From contig NZ_LIPD01000009.1 in NCBI RefSeq assembly GCF_001905545.1, positions 248,001 to 312,000 on the forward strand: a stretch of DNA of 64,000 nucleotides. The letters run 5' to 3'. Numbering within the stretch: the stretch's first letter is position 1; the number at the start of each line of letters is the position of its first letter. This DNA comes from Streptomyces sp. CB02056 (GTDB lineage Bacteria > Actinomycetota > Actinomycetes > Streptomycetales > Streptomycetaceae). The notes beneath the pieces were generated by a model that worked only from the letters and a program-made list of their open reading frames with translations, had not been told where the DNA came from and ran no database searches. The translations under genes and the position numbers were made by a program. Below are positions 43,000 to 52,916 of the stretch, piece after piece.

Positions 43000-44094
43000 T
43001 CAGGCCAGGCCCAGTTCGTCGCCCACGCGCGGGGCGAGGAAGCGGGCGACGTCCGCCTCCGTCACCTCGGAGAGCGTGCCGGGCTTCCACCGGGGGTTGC
43101 GGTCCTTGTCGATCACCTGCGCGCGGACGCCCTCGACCATGTCGTGGCCCTCCAGCGCGGCGCAGGAGATCCGGTACTCCTGGTCGAGCACGGCCTCCAG
43201 CGAGGGGAGCGCACGGGCGCGGCGCAGCGCGGCCAGGGTGGTCTTCACGGCGGTGGGGGAGTTCGCCAGGACGGCCTCGGCGGCCTCCTTCGCCTCCGGG
43301 ACACCGGAGTTCAGCAGCCGGTCGACGATCTCCTCGACCGTGTCGGCCGCGTAGCAGGCGTCGATCCAGGGGCGCTGGGCGGCCAGTGCGGCGGGCGGCG
43401 CGGGCTCGGCGTGCGCGGCGACGACGGTCGCGACGGCGGAGGCGACGGCGGTGGTGCCGGCGGTGGTGGTGCCGGGCGCCGTGGCGGTGCTCCGGCCCAG
43501 GGCGTCGAGCAGGTCCGGGATGCGCCGCGAGGGCACGAAGTGGTCCGCGAACCCGCACAGCAGGGCGTCGCCCGGGCCCATCGAGGCCGCGCTGAGCCCG
43601 AGGTGGGTGCCCAACTCGCCCGGGGCGTGGGCGAGCAGCCGACTGCCGCCGACGTCCGGGGCGATCCCGATCCGGGTCTCGGGCATCGCGACGGTGGACC
43701 GCTCGGTGACGATCCGCACCGCGCCGTGGGCGGACACGCCGACGCCGCCGCCCATGGTGATGCCGTCCATGACCGCGACGTACGGCTTCGGGTAGCGGGC
43801 GATCAGCGCGTTCAGCCGGTACTCGTCGCGGAAGAACGCCCGGGTGCCGGCCCCGCCCGCCTTGGCGTCGTCGTGCATCGCGCGGATGTCGCCGCCCGCG
43901 CACAGGCCGCGCTCGCCCGCGCCGGTCAGCACGACGGCGCGTATCCGGTCGTCCGCGGCCCAGCCGTCCAGGGTGGCGCGCAGGGCGGTGACCATGCCGT
44001 GGGTCAGCGAGTTGAGCGCCCGGGGGCGGTTCAGCACGAGCCGTCCGACGCCGCCGTCCAGGAACGCCTGGACCTCCGCCACCTCTGCGTTCAT
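43000..44094 (-). CDS. 3-hydroxyisobutyryl-CoA hydrolase-like (ECH_2) protein
   Basis: A 364-residue crotonase-superfamily protein with the long C-terminal domain of 3-hydroxyisobutyryl-CoA hydrolases. CAGGDIRAMHDD, DGITMGGGVGVSAHG and MPETRIGIAPDVGGS (with the paired Glu and Asp) match that family. The end, LVIDKD-like RNPRWKPGTLSEV, is also typical. It would release 3-hydroxyisobutyrate in valine breakdown. An Ala/Thr-rich insert (near nt 43400-43500) is not conserved in the family. ATG 44094 begins with MNAEVAEVQAFLDGG. A TGTGATCACT-like word lies upstream near 44172. Confidence 0.9.
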   Translation of the reverse strand: MNAEVAEVQAFLDGGVGRLVLNRPRALNSLTHGMVTALRATLDGWAADDRIRAVVLTGAGERGLCAGGDIRAMHDDAKAGGAGTRAFFRDEYRLNALIARYPKPYVAVMDGITMGGGVGVSAHGAVRIVTERSTVAMPETRIGIAPDVGGSRLLAHAPGELGTHLGLSAASMGPGDALLCGFADHFVPSRRIPDLLDALGRSTATAPGTTTAGTTAVASAVATVVAAHAEPAPPAALAAQRPWIDACYAADTVEEIVDRLLNSGVPEAKEAAEAVLANSPTAVKTTLAALRRARALPSLEAVLDQEYRISCAALEGHDMVEGVRAQVIDKDRNPRWKPGTLSEVTEADVARFLAPRVGDELGLA

Positions 44095-44242
44095 CGGGCC
44101 CGCTCCCGTTCCTCGGTGCTGTCGTCGGCGATGTCGATTCCCGCCGTCCACCGTACCGGGGCGGGCGCCCGTTGTGATCACTCGCCCGGCGATCATGTTT
44201 CCGACGGGCGCTCCAGGGGCGCTCCGCGGTGCGCGGGAGGCG

Positions 44243-44896
44243 CTACGGCCAGGCGCGCAGGGCGAGTTCGGCGGTGCGGGCCAGGTCGGCGGCGGTGGCG
44301 CCGTCGCGGGCCTGCTGGGACATGCCCTGGAGGACCGCACCGAAGTAGCCGGCCAGCCCCTTCGGGTCGGCCTCCGGTGGCAGTTCGCCGTCCTGCTGTG
44401 CCCGGCGCAGCCGCTCCTCGAAGGTGCGCAGGTTCCCGTTGCGTCGCTCGCGCAGCTGGTCCTGGATGACGGCGTCCTGCGGGGTCACATTGGTGGCGGC
44501 GGAGATCACCAGGCAGCCGGCCGGATGCGACGGGTCGGCGTAGACGGCGGCGGCCTCGCGCAGGATGCGGGCGAAGGCGCCGTACGCGGTGGGCTCCTCC
44601 GCCAGCGCGACGGCCGCGAACTCGCCGGCGGGGGAGTGGCCGTACTGGCGGACCACCTCCTCGAACAGCGACCGCTTGTCGCCGAAGGCCGCGTACAGGC
44701 TGCCGGGGCGGATGCCCATGGCGGTGGTGAGGTCGGTGACGGAGGTGGCCTCGTAGCCGTGCTGCCAGAACAGCCGGGTGGCCGCGGCCAGGGCCTCGGC
44801 GCGGTCGAAGGCCGGCGGGCGTCCGCGACGGGGAGTGCGCGGCGGGCCGGTGGGCCCGTCCGGGGATGCCGTTGTCGCCGCGTGTGCCTCTGTCAT
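44243..44896 (-). CDS. TetR-family repressor
   Basis: A 217-residue TetR regulator. The DNA-binding part reads ALAAATRLFWQHGYEATSVTDLTTAMGIRPGSLYAAFGDKRSLFEEVV, and the C-terminal domain resembles the AcrR/YxaF subgroup. It is divergent from an SDR gene, and a perfect 22-bp palindrome plus a second, weaker inverted repeat lie between them. It most likely represses itself and the SDR gene. ATG 44896 begins MTEAHAATT. Confidence 0.92.
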   Translation of the reverse strand: MTEAHAATTASPDGPTGPPRTPRRGRPPAFDRAEALAAATRLFWQHGYEATSVTDLTTAMGIRPGSLYAAFGDKRSLFEEVVRQYGHSPAGEFAAVALAEEPTAYGAFARILREAAAVYADPSHPAGCLVISAATNVTPQDAVIQDQLRERRNGNLRTFEERLRRAQQDGELPPEADPKGLAGYFGAVLQGMSQQARDGATAADLARTAELALRAWP

Positions 44897-44917
44897 GCGC
44901 TGAATTTTAGAGCACTC

Positions 44918-44964
44918 ACTCAAGAAGTGTGTGCTAGCGTATTTCTTGAGCGATCGCTCAAGAA
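44918..44964. promoter_or_regulatory. TetR operators between the divergent TetR and SDR genes
   Basis: Operator 1 is a perfect 22-bp palindrome at 44943-44964 whose arms read TTCTTGAGCGA; CGTAT/ATACG extends it with a one-base slip. Operator 2 is the imperfect repeat AGCACTCACT-N5-AGTGTGTGCT near 44911-44935, which includes the same ACTCAAGAA half-site. Confidence 0.8.
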
Positions 44965-44996
44965 TACGTTGAGTGCAAGCAGGAGGGGGCTCGGAC

Positions 44997-45767
44997 ATGG
45001 GCGCGGACAGGCTTCAGGGCAAGACGGCACTGGTCACGGGGGGCAGCAGGGGGATCGGCCGGGCCATCGCCCGCCGGCTCGGGCGGGACGGCGCCACCGT
45101 CGCCGTCGGCTACGCCCGCGATGCGGTGGCGGCGGAGGAGGTGGTGGCGGGCATCCGGGCGGACGGCGGGCGGGCCTTCGCGCTGCCCGCCGCGCTCGGG
45201 CGGCACGGCGATGCCGTCGCGCTGTGGGAGGCCTTCGACGCGCGGATAGGCGAGTACGCGCCGGCCGGGGGTGTCGACATCATCGTGAACAACGCCGGGA
45301 TCGGGCGCAGCTCCGACCTCGCCGGCCTGACCGAGGAGGAGTTCGACGAGGTCTTCGCGGTCAACGTCCGCGCACCGTTCTTCATCGTCAAGCACGGGCT
45401 GGAGCGACTGCGTGACGGCGGCCGGATCATCAACATCTCCAGCGGCCTGGCCCGGCTCGCCATGCCGGAGATCATGGCCTACGGTGCCACCAAGGGTGCG
45501 CTGGACACCTTCTCGCTCAACCTCGCCCAGCAGCTCGGGCCGCGCGGGATCACCGTCAACTCCGTGGCGCCCGGGATCATCGACACCGACCTCAATGCGG
45601 AGTTCCTGGGCGATCCGGAGGCGCGGGCCTGGGCGGCCTCGGTCGCCGCACTCGGCCGGGTAGGGGCGCCGGAGGACGTCGCGGACGTCGTCGCCTTCAT
45701 CGCCTCGGACGACGCGCGGTGGATGACGGGGCGCGTGGTCGACGCCACCGGCGGCTCGCGGCTGTAG
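44997..45767 (+). CDS. Short-chain dehydrogenase/reductase
   Basis: A 256-residue classical SDR. The NADP(H)-type glycine motif reads TGGSRGIGRAIA, NNAG is at DIIVNNAGIG, the active site is ISSG...YGATK (Ser, Tyr, Lys), and the end is TGRVVDATGG. It reduces a ketone or oxidizes an alcohol; the substrate is unknown. AGGAGGGGG precedes ATG 44997. Its divergent TetR neighbour and the operator suggest inducible expression by the substrate or a toxic compound. Confidence 0.92.
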   Translation: MGADRLQGKTALVTGGSRGIGRAIARRLGRDGATVAVGYARDAVAAEEVVAGIRADGGRAFALPAALGRHGDAVALWEAFDARIGEYAPAGGVDIIVNNAGIGRSSDLAGLTEEEFDEVFAVNVRAPFFIVKHGLERLRDGGRIINISSGLARLAMPEIMAYGATKGALDTFSLNLAQQLGPRGITVNSVAPGIIDTDLNAEFLGDPEARAWAASVAALGRVGAPEDVADVVAFIASDDARWMTGRVVDATGGSRL

Positions 45768-45787
45768 GCGGGAGCCGCCGGCGGTGG

Positions 45788-45865
45788 GATGACAGATGAC
45801 AGCTGACAGATGATGAAATCTGTCAGCTGTCAGCTGTCAGCTGTCATCTGTTACCTGTCATCCGT
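45788..45865. repeat. Dispersed palindromic element, copy 3
   Basis: Arms ACAGATGACAGCTGACAG (45792-45809) and its complement (45834-45851) pair over 18 bp. A shorter alternative stem pairs 45797-45811 with 45818-45832 around loop GATGAA. The right side holds three tandem CTGTCAG units. It lies between two convergent genes. Confidence 0.85.
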
Positions 45866-45878
45866 CGGTCGTGAGCCC

Positions 45879-47102
45879 TCAGCCCCGCACGCGCCCGGTG
45901 ACCTCGCCGAACCCGATCACGGCGCCGTCCGGCCCGGGCGCCGTGGCGGTGATGGCCACCTCGTCGCCGTCCTCGAGGAACGTCCGGGTCGTCCCGTCCG
46001 GGAGCTTCAGCGGCTCCTCGCCGTTCCAGGTCAGCTCGATCAGCGCGCCCCGGGTGTCCCGCTCCGGCCCGCTGACCGTCCCCGAGGCGAACAGGTCGCC
46101 GGTGCGCAGCGAGGCGCCGTTGACCGTCATGTGGGTCAGCTGCTGCTGCGCCGTCCAGTACATGGTGGCGAACGGCGGCCGGGAGACCTGGTGCCCGTTC
46201 AGCCGGACCTCCATCGCGAGGTCCAGGCCCCACGGTTCGCCGCCCCGGTCGTCCAGGTACGCCAGCGGCTCGACGTCGCGCTCCGGCGGCGTGACCCGGG
46301 CGTGCTCCAGGGCGTCCAGCGGCACGATCCACGGCGAGATGGAGGTCGCGAAGGACTTGCCGAGGAAGGGGCCGAGCGGCACGTACTCCCAGGCCTGGAT
46401 GTCGCGCGCCGACCAGTCGTTGAGCAGGCAGACGCCGAACACGTGCTCGCGGAAGTCGTCCAGCGCGACCGGCCGGCCCAGCTCCGACGGCGTGCCGACG
46501 ACGAAGCCGACCTCGGCCTCGATGTCGAGCCGGCGGGACGGCCCGAAGGTCGGCGCGGCGTCGGCGGGTGCCTTGCGCTGCCCGGACGGCCGCACCACCG
46601 GCGTGCCGGAGACCACGACCGTGCCCGCCCGCCCGTGGTAACCGATCGGCAGGTGCTTCCAGTTGGGGGTGAGCGGCTCCGAGCCCGGGCGGAAGATCCG
46701 GCCCAGGTTGGTGGCGTGGTGCTCGGAGGCGTAGAAGTCGACGTAGTCGGCGACCTCGAACGGCAGGTGCAGCTCCACCTCGTCGGCCGGCAGCAGCGCC
46801 GGCGACAGGGCCTCGCGGAAGGACTCGTCGGTGAGCCAGGTGGTGAGGTCCGCCCGCACCCGGCTCCAGACCGGGCGCCCCGCCGCCATCAGCGGGTTGA
46901 GCGAGTCCGCGTCCAGCAGCACCGACGGCGCTCCGGCCGCGCGGGCGGCCGCCCCGGCGTCCAGCACGAAGTCCCCGACGCGCACGCCGATCCGGCGCCG
47001 CCCGGGCTGGTCGGCGGCGGTGAAGACGCCGTACGGCAGGTTGTGCACGCCGAACGGCGAGTCCTGGGCGCTGGCGAGCCAGCTGCTGGGGGTGGTGCTC
47101 AA
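45879..47102 (-). CDS. Fumarylacetoacetase
   Basis: A 407-residue FAH-family enzyme that splits fumarylacetoacetate into fumarate and acetoacetate, the last step of tyrosine breakdown. Metal-binding and catalytic segments are DYVDFYASEHHATNLGRIFRP, EAEVGFVVG and NDWSARDIQAWEYVPLGPFLGKSF. The start is TTG at 47102, overlapping the upstream stop (TTGA) and preceded by AGGAGG 4 nt before it. It is the last of three coupled genes: hmgA, an unknown gene, and this one. It ends near a palindromic element. Confidence 0.95.
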   Translation of the reverse strand: MSTTPSSWLASAQDSPFGVHNLPYGVFTAADQPGRRRIGVRVGDFVLDAGAAARAAGAPSVLLDADSLNPLMAAGRPVWSRVRADLTTWLTDESFREALSPALLPADEVELHLPFEVADYVDFYASEHHATNLGRIFRPGSEPLTPNWKHLPIGYHGRAGTVVVSGTPVVRPSGQRKAPADAAPTFGPSRRLDIEAEVGFVVGTPSELGRPVALDDFREHVFGVCLLNDWSARDIQAWEYVPLGPFLGKSFATSISPWIVPLDALEHARVTPPERDVEPLAYLDDRGGEPWGLDLAMEVRLNGHQVSRPPFATMYWTAQQQLTHMTVNGASLRTGDLFASGTVSGPERDTRGALIELTWNGEEPLKLPDGTTRTFLEDGDEVAITATAPGPDGAVIGFGEVTGRVRG

Positions 47103-48010
47103 CGGTCCTCCTGGTGCAGTGGACTGGGCGACGACAGCAGGCCGAGCGCGGCCAGGTCACCCAGGGGCTCGGCGATGCTACAGGTGCCGAACGCGGTGAA
47201 CGAGTTGCGGATCACCACGATCTGACGGTCCGTCAGTGCACGTGCCGCCTTGGCCAGCACCTCGCCGTCGCGTTCCGCCAGCACCGCCGCGGCGGCGGCC
47301 CGGTCGGTCTCCTGCGCGGCCAGCAGCACGTTCAGGAAGCCGTGGTGCTCGAAGCCGGTCTCCGGGTCGGTGTGCCGGACGGCGTTGTGCAGCCCGGCCG
47401 TGCACTTGTACGGCAGTCCGCGCTGCGCGCAGCCGGTGAGGAAGGCGGCCAGTTCGGCCTCGTCCGGGAAGGCCTCGGCGACCAGCCCGCCGGTGCGGAA
47501 CTTCGCCCGGTACGGGCTGTCCACCAGCACGTCCAGGACGGCGTCCAGCCCGTCCCCGCGCAGCAGTTCGCGGGGGAGTTCGACGGCGGCGGGGACGTCC
47601 GGGGGCAGCAGCCGGTCCAGCGCGGCCACCGCCTCGGCGGCGTCCCGGGTGGCCAGCTCGACGCCGGCCAGCTCGAACGGTGCGGCGGCGGCGAGCGCCG
47701 GGGCGAGCTCGATGCTGCCCCCCGGCAGCACCAGCCCGACCTTGAGCGGCCGGTCGCCCGCCACCACCGAGTCGTCCGCCCCCGCTGCACCCGGAACCGA
47801 GCCGGCCGAGACCGCCGCGGCCAGCTCGCCCAGTCGGCCGGCCCCGCAGAGGAAGGGCCCGACCGCCTCGGCGTACCAGGCCGCACGGTGCGCCCGGTGC
47901 GCGGGCACCGCCTCGGCGAGCGGCAGGTTCCCGGGCGGGAACACCGCCGCGTCGTCGAACAGTCCGCGGAACAGCTCGGGGATCACACCCCCCGAAGGCA
48001 GCGCGTTCAT
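47099..48010 (-). CDS. Unknown protein inserted between hmgA and the fumarylacetoacetase gene
   Basis: A 303-residue soluble protein that I do not recognise. Visible features are GLFDDAAVFPPGNLPLAEAV near the start, RDAAEAVAALDRLLPPDVPAAVELP in the middle, then YRAKFRTGGLVAEAFPDEAEL and GLPYKCTAGLHNAVRH near the end. The alternating pattern suggests an alpha/beta barrel. Its start overlaps the hmgA stop (ATGA, 48007-48010), and its stop overlaps the fumarylacetoacetase start, so all three are translated together. The pathway step between the two enzymes is maleylacetoacetate isomerization, and no isomerase of the usual glutathione-transferase type is in this window; a role in that step is inference. 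Confidence 0.75.
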   Translation of the reverse strand: MNALPSGGVIPELFRGLFDDAAVFPPGNLPLAEAVPAHRAHRAAWYAEAVGPFLCGAGRLGELAAAVSAGSVPGAAGADDSVVAGDRPLKVGLVLPGGSIELAPALAAAAPFELAGVELATRDAAEAVAALDRLLPPDVPAAVELPRELLRGDGLDAVLDVLVDSPYRAKFRTGGLVAEAFPDEAELAAFLTGCAQRGLPYKCTAGLHNAVRHTDPETGFEHHGFLNVLLAAQETDRAAAAAVLAERDGEVLAKAARALTDRQIVVIRNSFTAFGTCSIAEPLGDLAALGLLSSPSPLHQEDR

Positions 48011-49209
48011 CGCCCGGGCCCCCGACCGGCCCAGGTCCAGGCGTAGTTGGCGTCCTCGGTGGCCCGGCCGCCCTCGCCGAGCTCCAGCGGGCGGAAGGTG
48101 TCCACCATGACGGCCAGCTCGTCGAAGAACTCCGCGCCGATGCTGCGCTCGTACGCCCCCGGCTGCGGCCCGTGGGTGTGCCCGCCCGGGTGCAGCGAGA
48201 TCGAGCCCTGGCCGATGCCGGAGCCCTTGCGGGCCGCGTAGTCGCCGCCGCAGTAGAACATGACCTCGTCGCTGTCCACGTTGGCGTGGTAGTACGGCAC
48301 CGGGATCGCCAGCGGGTGGTAGTCCACCTTGCGCGGGACGAAGTTGCAGATCACGAAGCCGTTGCCCTCGAAGACCTGGTGGGCCGGCGGCGGCTGGTGG
48401 ATCCGGCCGGTGATCGGCTCGAAGTCCTTGATGTTGAACGCGTACGGGTACAGGCAGCCGTCCCAGCCGACCACGTCGAACGGGTGGTGCGGCACGGTGT
48501 AGCGGGTGCCCGCGACCCCGTTCGGGCCGCGGTGCTTGACCAGCACGTCGACGTCCCCGGGGGCGTCCACGACCAGCGGGCCGACCGGTCCGCGGAAGTC
48601 CCGCTCGCAGTACGGCGCGTGCTCCAGCAGCTGCCCGTACTTGGACAGGTAGCGCTTGACCGGGGTGATGTGGCTGTTCGCCTCGATGCAGTACGCGCGC
48701 AGCGGCTCGTCCCCGGCCGGCACCCAACGGTGGGTGGTGGCACGGGGGATGACCACGTAGTCGCCCTGCCCGACCTCGATCGAGCCGAACACCGTCTCGA
48801 CCGTGCCGGAGCCGGACTCCACGTACACGCACTCGTCGCCGAGCCCGTTGCGGTAGAGCTCGCTCGGGGCCCCGGCGGCGACGTACGAGATCCGCACGTC
48901 GCCGTTGCCGAGGACGAGCCGGCGGCTGCCGACGACGTCCGCGGACTTCCAGTCCTGGTCCGCGAACAGCTCGTGCAGCTTGAGGTGGCGGGGGAGGAGG
49001 GGGTGGTTGGGCACCGTGGACTGGTCCGGCAGCTCCCACGGCACCGCGTTGACCACCGCCGAGGGGATGCCCCGGTGGTAGAGCAGTGAGGAGTCCGAGG
49101 AGAACCCCTCCTCGCCCATCAACTCCTCGTAGTACAGCCCGCCTTCGGGGGTGCGGTGCTGGGTGTGCCGCTTGGGCGGGATGTTTCCCAGCTGCCGGTA
49201 GTACGCCAT
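48007..49209 (-). CDS. hmgA: Homogentisate 1,2-dioxygenase
   Basis: A 400-residue cupin-fold iron dioxygenase that opens the ring of homogentisate. Iron-ligand segments are PYYHANVDSDEVMFYCGGDY (His and Glu) and HPGGHTHGPQPG (His). It begins MAYYRQLGNIPPKRHTQ, typical of actinobacterial enzymes, which are shorter than the human protein. ATG 49209 lies 140 nt after the hpd stop, and the gap has a hairpin, so hmgA may have its own promoter. Its stop overlaps the next gene. Confidence 0.95.
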   Translation of the reverse strand: MAYYRQLGNIPPKRHTQHRTPEGGLYYEELMGEEGFSSDSSLLYHRGIPSAVVNAVPWELPDQSTVPNHPLLPRHLKLHELFADQDWKSADVVGSRRLVLGNGDVRISYVAAGAPSELYRNGLGDECVYVESGSGTVETVFGSIEVGQGDYVVIPRATTHRWVPAGDEPLRAYCIEANSHITPVKRYLSKYGQLLEHAPYCERDFRGPVGPLVVDAPGDVDVLVKHRGPNGVAGTRYTVPHHPFDVVGWDGCLYPYAFNIKDFEPITGRIHQPPPAHQVFEGNGFVICNFVPRKVDYHPLAIPVPYYHANVDSDEVMFYCGGDYAARKGSGIGQGSISLHPGGHTHGPQPGAYERSIGAEFFDELAVMVDTFRPLELGEGGRATEDANYAWTWAGRGPGR

Positions 49210-49274
49210 CTCCGTGGTCCTCCTCGACCGTTCGGCAGAGATCCGTTCGTCAGAGCCTGCCAGAGCCTGTCAGG

Positions 49275-49308
49275 GCCCGGACAGACCCTTGTCAGGGTCC
49301 GTCCGGGC
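49275..49308 (-). terminator. Hairpin between hpd and hmgA
   Basis: Arms 49275-49289 (GCCCGGACAGACCCT) and 49294-49308 pair over 15 bp with one mismatch around a TGTC loop. It lies 42 nt after the hpd stop on the minus strand. TGTCAGGGYCCG also occurs as a direct repeat 22 bp apart (49268, 49290). Confidence 0.65.
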
Positions 49309-49349
49309 TTCTACAGAGCTCGTCGGGGCCCGTCAGAGCCCTCGGACGC

Positions 49350-50787
<1,438 letters not shown>

Positions 50788-50793
50788 GGACGG

Positions 50794-52158
50794 TCACGCG
50801 CTCCCGGGGCCGACGGGGCGCGGGAGGTGGCGGAGGAACCAGTCCGCGGCCAGCTCGGCGACCCGGTCCAGGGTCCCCGGCTCCTCGAACAGGTGGCTCG
50901 CGTGCGGCACCACCGCGAGCCCGGTCTCGCAGCGCAGTCGGCTCCGGGCCCGCCGGTTGAGGTCGAGCACGGTGGGGTCCAGCGACCCGACGACGAGCAG
51001 CGTCGGGGCGCGGACCCGGGCCAGGGTGTCGGGCGCGGCGAGGTCCGGGCGGCCGCCCCGGGAGACCACGGCGCGTACCGCCGGGCCCAGTTCGGCGGCG
51101 GTGTGCAGAGCGGCCGCGGCGCCGGTGCTGGCACCGAACAGGCCGAGCGGCAGGCCCCGGGTCTCGGGCACGGTGGCGTCCGGGCCGCCCTCCGCCGGGC
51201 CCAGCCGCCGGGCGACGGCCGTCAGCCGGCCGCCCAGCAGCGCCACGTCGAACACGTTCCGCCGGTCGGGCTCCTCGGCCTCGGTGAGCAGGTCGAACAG
51301 CAGCGTGGCCAGCCCGGTGCGGTTCAGGTACTCGGCGACGTGCCGGTTGCGCGGGCTGTGCCGGCCGCTGCCGCTGCCGTGCGCGAAGACGACGACCCCG
51401 CGCGCGCCGGCCGGGACGGTCAGCCGGCCCGCGAGGCGGACCCCGGTGACGGGCAGCAGCAGCTCCCGGTCGACCCCGGCGGAGGCCCCGGGCGGGTCGC
51501 CACGGGCGGCCTCGGCCAGCAGCCGCAGCACCTCCTCGTCCTCGGTCTGCGAGAAGTCGGCGTAGAACTCGCCGATCGCGTAGAACGGGGACGGCGTGTC
51601 GACGCAGACCAGCTCGTCGGCGACCTCGTCGAGACGCTCGGCCCAGTCCGCGGGCGCGACCGGCACCGCAAGCACCACCCGCCCCGCGCCGCGCTCCCGG
51701 ACGATCCGGCAGGCCGCCCGGGCGGTGGACCCGGTGGCGATGCCGTCGTCCACCACGACCACCGTCCGTCCGCGCAGGTCGGCGGGCGGCCGGTCACCCC
51801 GGTAGCGGCGGGCCCGGCGCGCCAGCTCGGTGCGCTCGCGCCGTTCCACCTTGGCCAGTTGGCCGTCCGTGACCGAGGAGAACCGGATCACCTGCTCGTT
51901 CAGCACCCGGACGCCGTCCTCGCCGATCGCCCCCATGCCCAGCTCGGGCTGGTACGGCACGCCGAGCTTGCGGATCACGCAGATGTCCAGCGGTGCGCCG
52001 AGCGCCGCGGCGACCTCGGCGGCCACCGGCACGCCGCCCCTCGGCAGCGCCACGATCACGGTGTCGGGGCCGGCCAGGTGGCCGAGCCGGGCGGCCAGCC
52101 GACGGCCCGCCTCGGTGCGGTCGGCGAAGCGGGTGAAGTGGGTTCCGGTGACGTGCAT
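50794..52158 (-). CDS. Phosphoribosyltransferase fused to an alpha/beta hydrolase
   Basis: A 454-residue two-domain protein. Residues ~1-215 form a type I phosphoribosyltransferase fold (VALPRGGVPVAAEVA, and the PRPP loop VVVVDDGIATGSTARAA). Residues ~230-450 form a dienelactone-hydrolase-like domain with the nucleophile GASTG, Asp in VGSLDPTVLD and His in PHASHLFE. Each domain is also known alone. The link between the two reactions is unknown. ATG 52158 has GGAGG 7 nt upstream. It ends in the hpd upstream region. Confidence 0.9.
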   Translation of the reverse strand: MHVTGTHFTRFADRTEAGRRLAARLGHLAGPDTVIVALPRGGVPVAAEVAAALGAPLDICVIRKLGVPYQPELGMGAIGEDGVRVLNEQVIRFSSVTDGQLAKVERRERTELARRARRYRGDRPPADLRGRTVVVVDDGIATGSTARAACRIVRERGAGRVVLAVPVAPADWAERLDEVADELVCVDTPSPFYAIGEFYADFSQTEDEEVLRLLAEAARGDPPGASAGVDRELLLPVTGVRLAGRLTVPAGARGVVVFAHGSGSGRHSPRNRHVAEYLNRTGLATLLFDLLTEAEEPDRRNVFDVALLGGRLTAVARRLGPAEGGPDATVPETRGLPLGLFGASTGAAAALHTAAELGPAVRAVVSRGGRPDLAAPDTLARVRAPTLLVVGSLDPTVLDLNRRARSRLRCETGLAVVPHASHLFEEPGTLDRVAELAADWFLRHLPRPVGPGSA

Positions 52159-52511
52159 GACACGGCCTCCGGTTCCACCGTACGTCGTTCCGGGCGGCTC
52201 GGGGCGGTCGCGGACGGGGCTCCCGGGGTGCGCGCGGACGGGGTTCCCGGGGTGCGTGCGGAGGGCGGTGCGCGGGATCGGGAGCCGCGACCGGACCGGG
52301 GGCGCGACCAGGGTGCGACCGGGGCAGGACCCTGGCGCGACCGGGGCGGGACCGGAGCGGGATCCGGCCGGGACGGGGCCGGGATCCCGGATGGGAGCGG
52401 GCTGGGAGCCGGACGGGACGACACCCCCGTGTGGCCGGGACAACGGGCGGCGCACGGTGGATCACAGAGGCGGACCGCAGCGCCCGCCCGCGACCGGAAG
52501 GAGCGCCCGTC
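52159..52511. other. Divergent gap with tandem repeats
   Basis: About 353 nt without genes. A 24-bp unit (GCGGACGGGGCTCCCGGGG and so on) is repeated in tandem at 52210-52233 and 52234-52257. The rest has many short GCGGGACCGG-like units up to 52420. GGAAGGAG near the right end is the ribosome binding site of the first cupin gene. Confidence 0.6.
52210..52257. repeat. 24-bp tandem repeat, two copies
   Basis: Two adjacent 24-bp copies differ at two positions. They lie in the divergent promoter region of the fusion gene and the cupin operon. Confidence 0.75.
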
Positions 52512-52916
52512 ATGTCGGGCACCGTGATCACCGACCTGCGCCGCCGAGGCGCCGTCGACCCCGGCCGCCTGCTCGCCGGGCCGCTGCGCGGCGTCGGCCT
52601 GCAACGGCTCGACCCGGGCCGGCGCACCGAGGTGGCCGCCGACGGCGTCGAGCACGCGCTCTACGTCACCGCCGGCTCCGGTCTCGCCGAACTGCCCGAG
52701 GGCGCCGTGCACCCGAACCAGCCGAACCAGCCGGACCACCAGGACCGCCAGGACCATCCGGAGCGTGCCGAGGCCGGCCTGCCGCTGGTCGAGGGCACCG
52801 CGATCGTGCTGCCGCTCGGCTCGCGGACCGTGCTGGCCGCCGGCACGGCAGGACTGGAGTACTTCCACGCCGTCCTCGCCGTCCCGCCCTCCTCCGAAGA
52901 AGGTGACCCCAGGTGA
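52512..52916 (+). CDS. Cupin-like small protein 1
   Basis: A 134-residue single-cupin-like protein. The barrel pattern is VEHALYVTAGSGLAELPEG, then VEGTAIVLPLGSRTVLAAGTAGLEYFHAVLAVP. A His/Gln/Asp-rich loop (PNQPDHQDRQDHPE) interrupts the fold. The HxH-type metal ligands of enzyme cupins are not obvious. ATG 52512 has GGAAGGAG upstream. It starts a run of three similar genes; the stop overlaps the next start. Confidence 0.65.
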   Translation: MSGTVITDLRRRGAVDPGRLLAGPLRGVGLQRLDPGRRTEVAADGVEHALYVTAGSGLAELPEGAVHPNQPNQPDHQDRQDHPERAEAGLPLVEGTAIVLPLGSRTVLAAGTAGLEYFHAVLAVPPSSEEGDPR

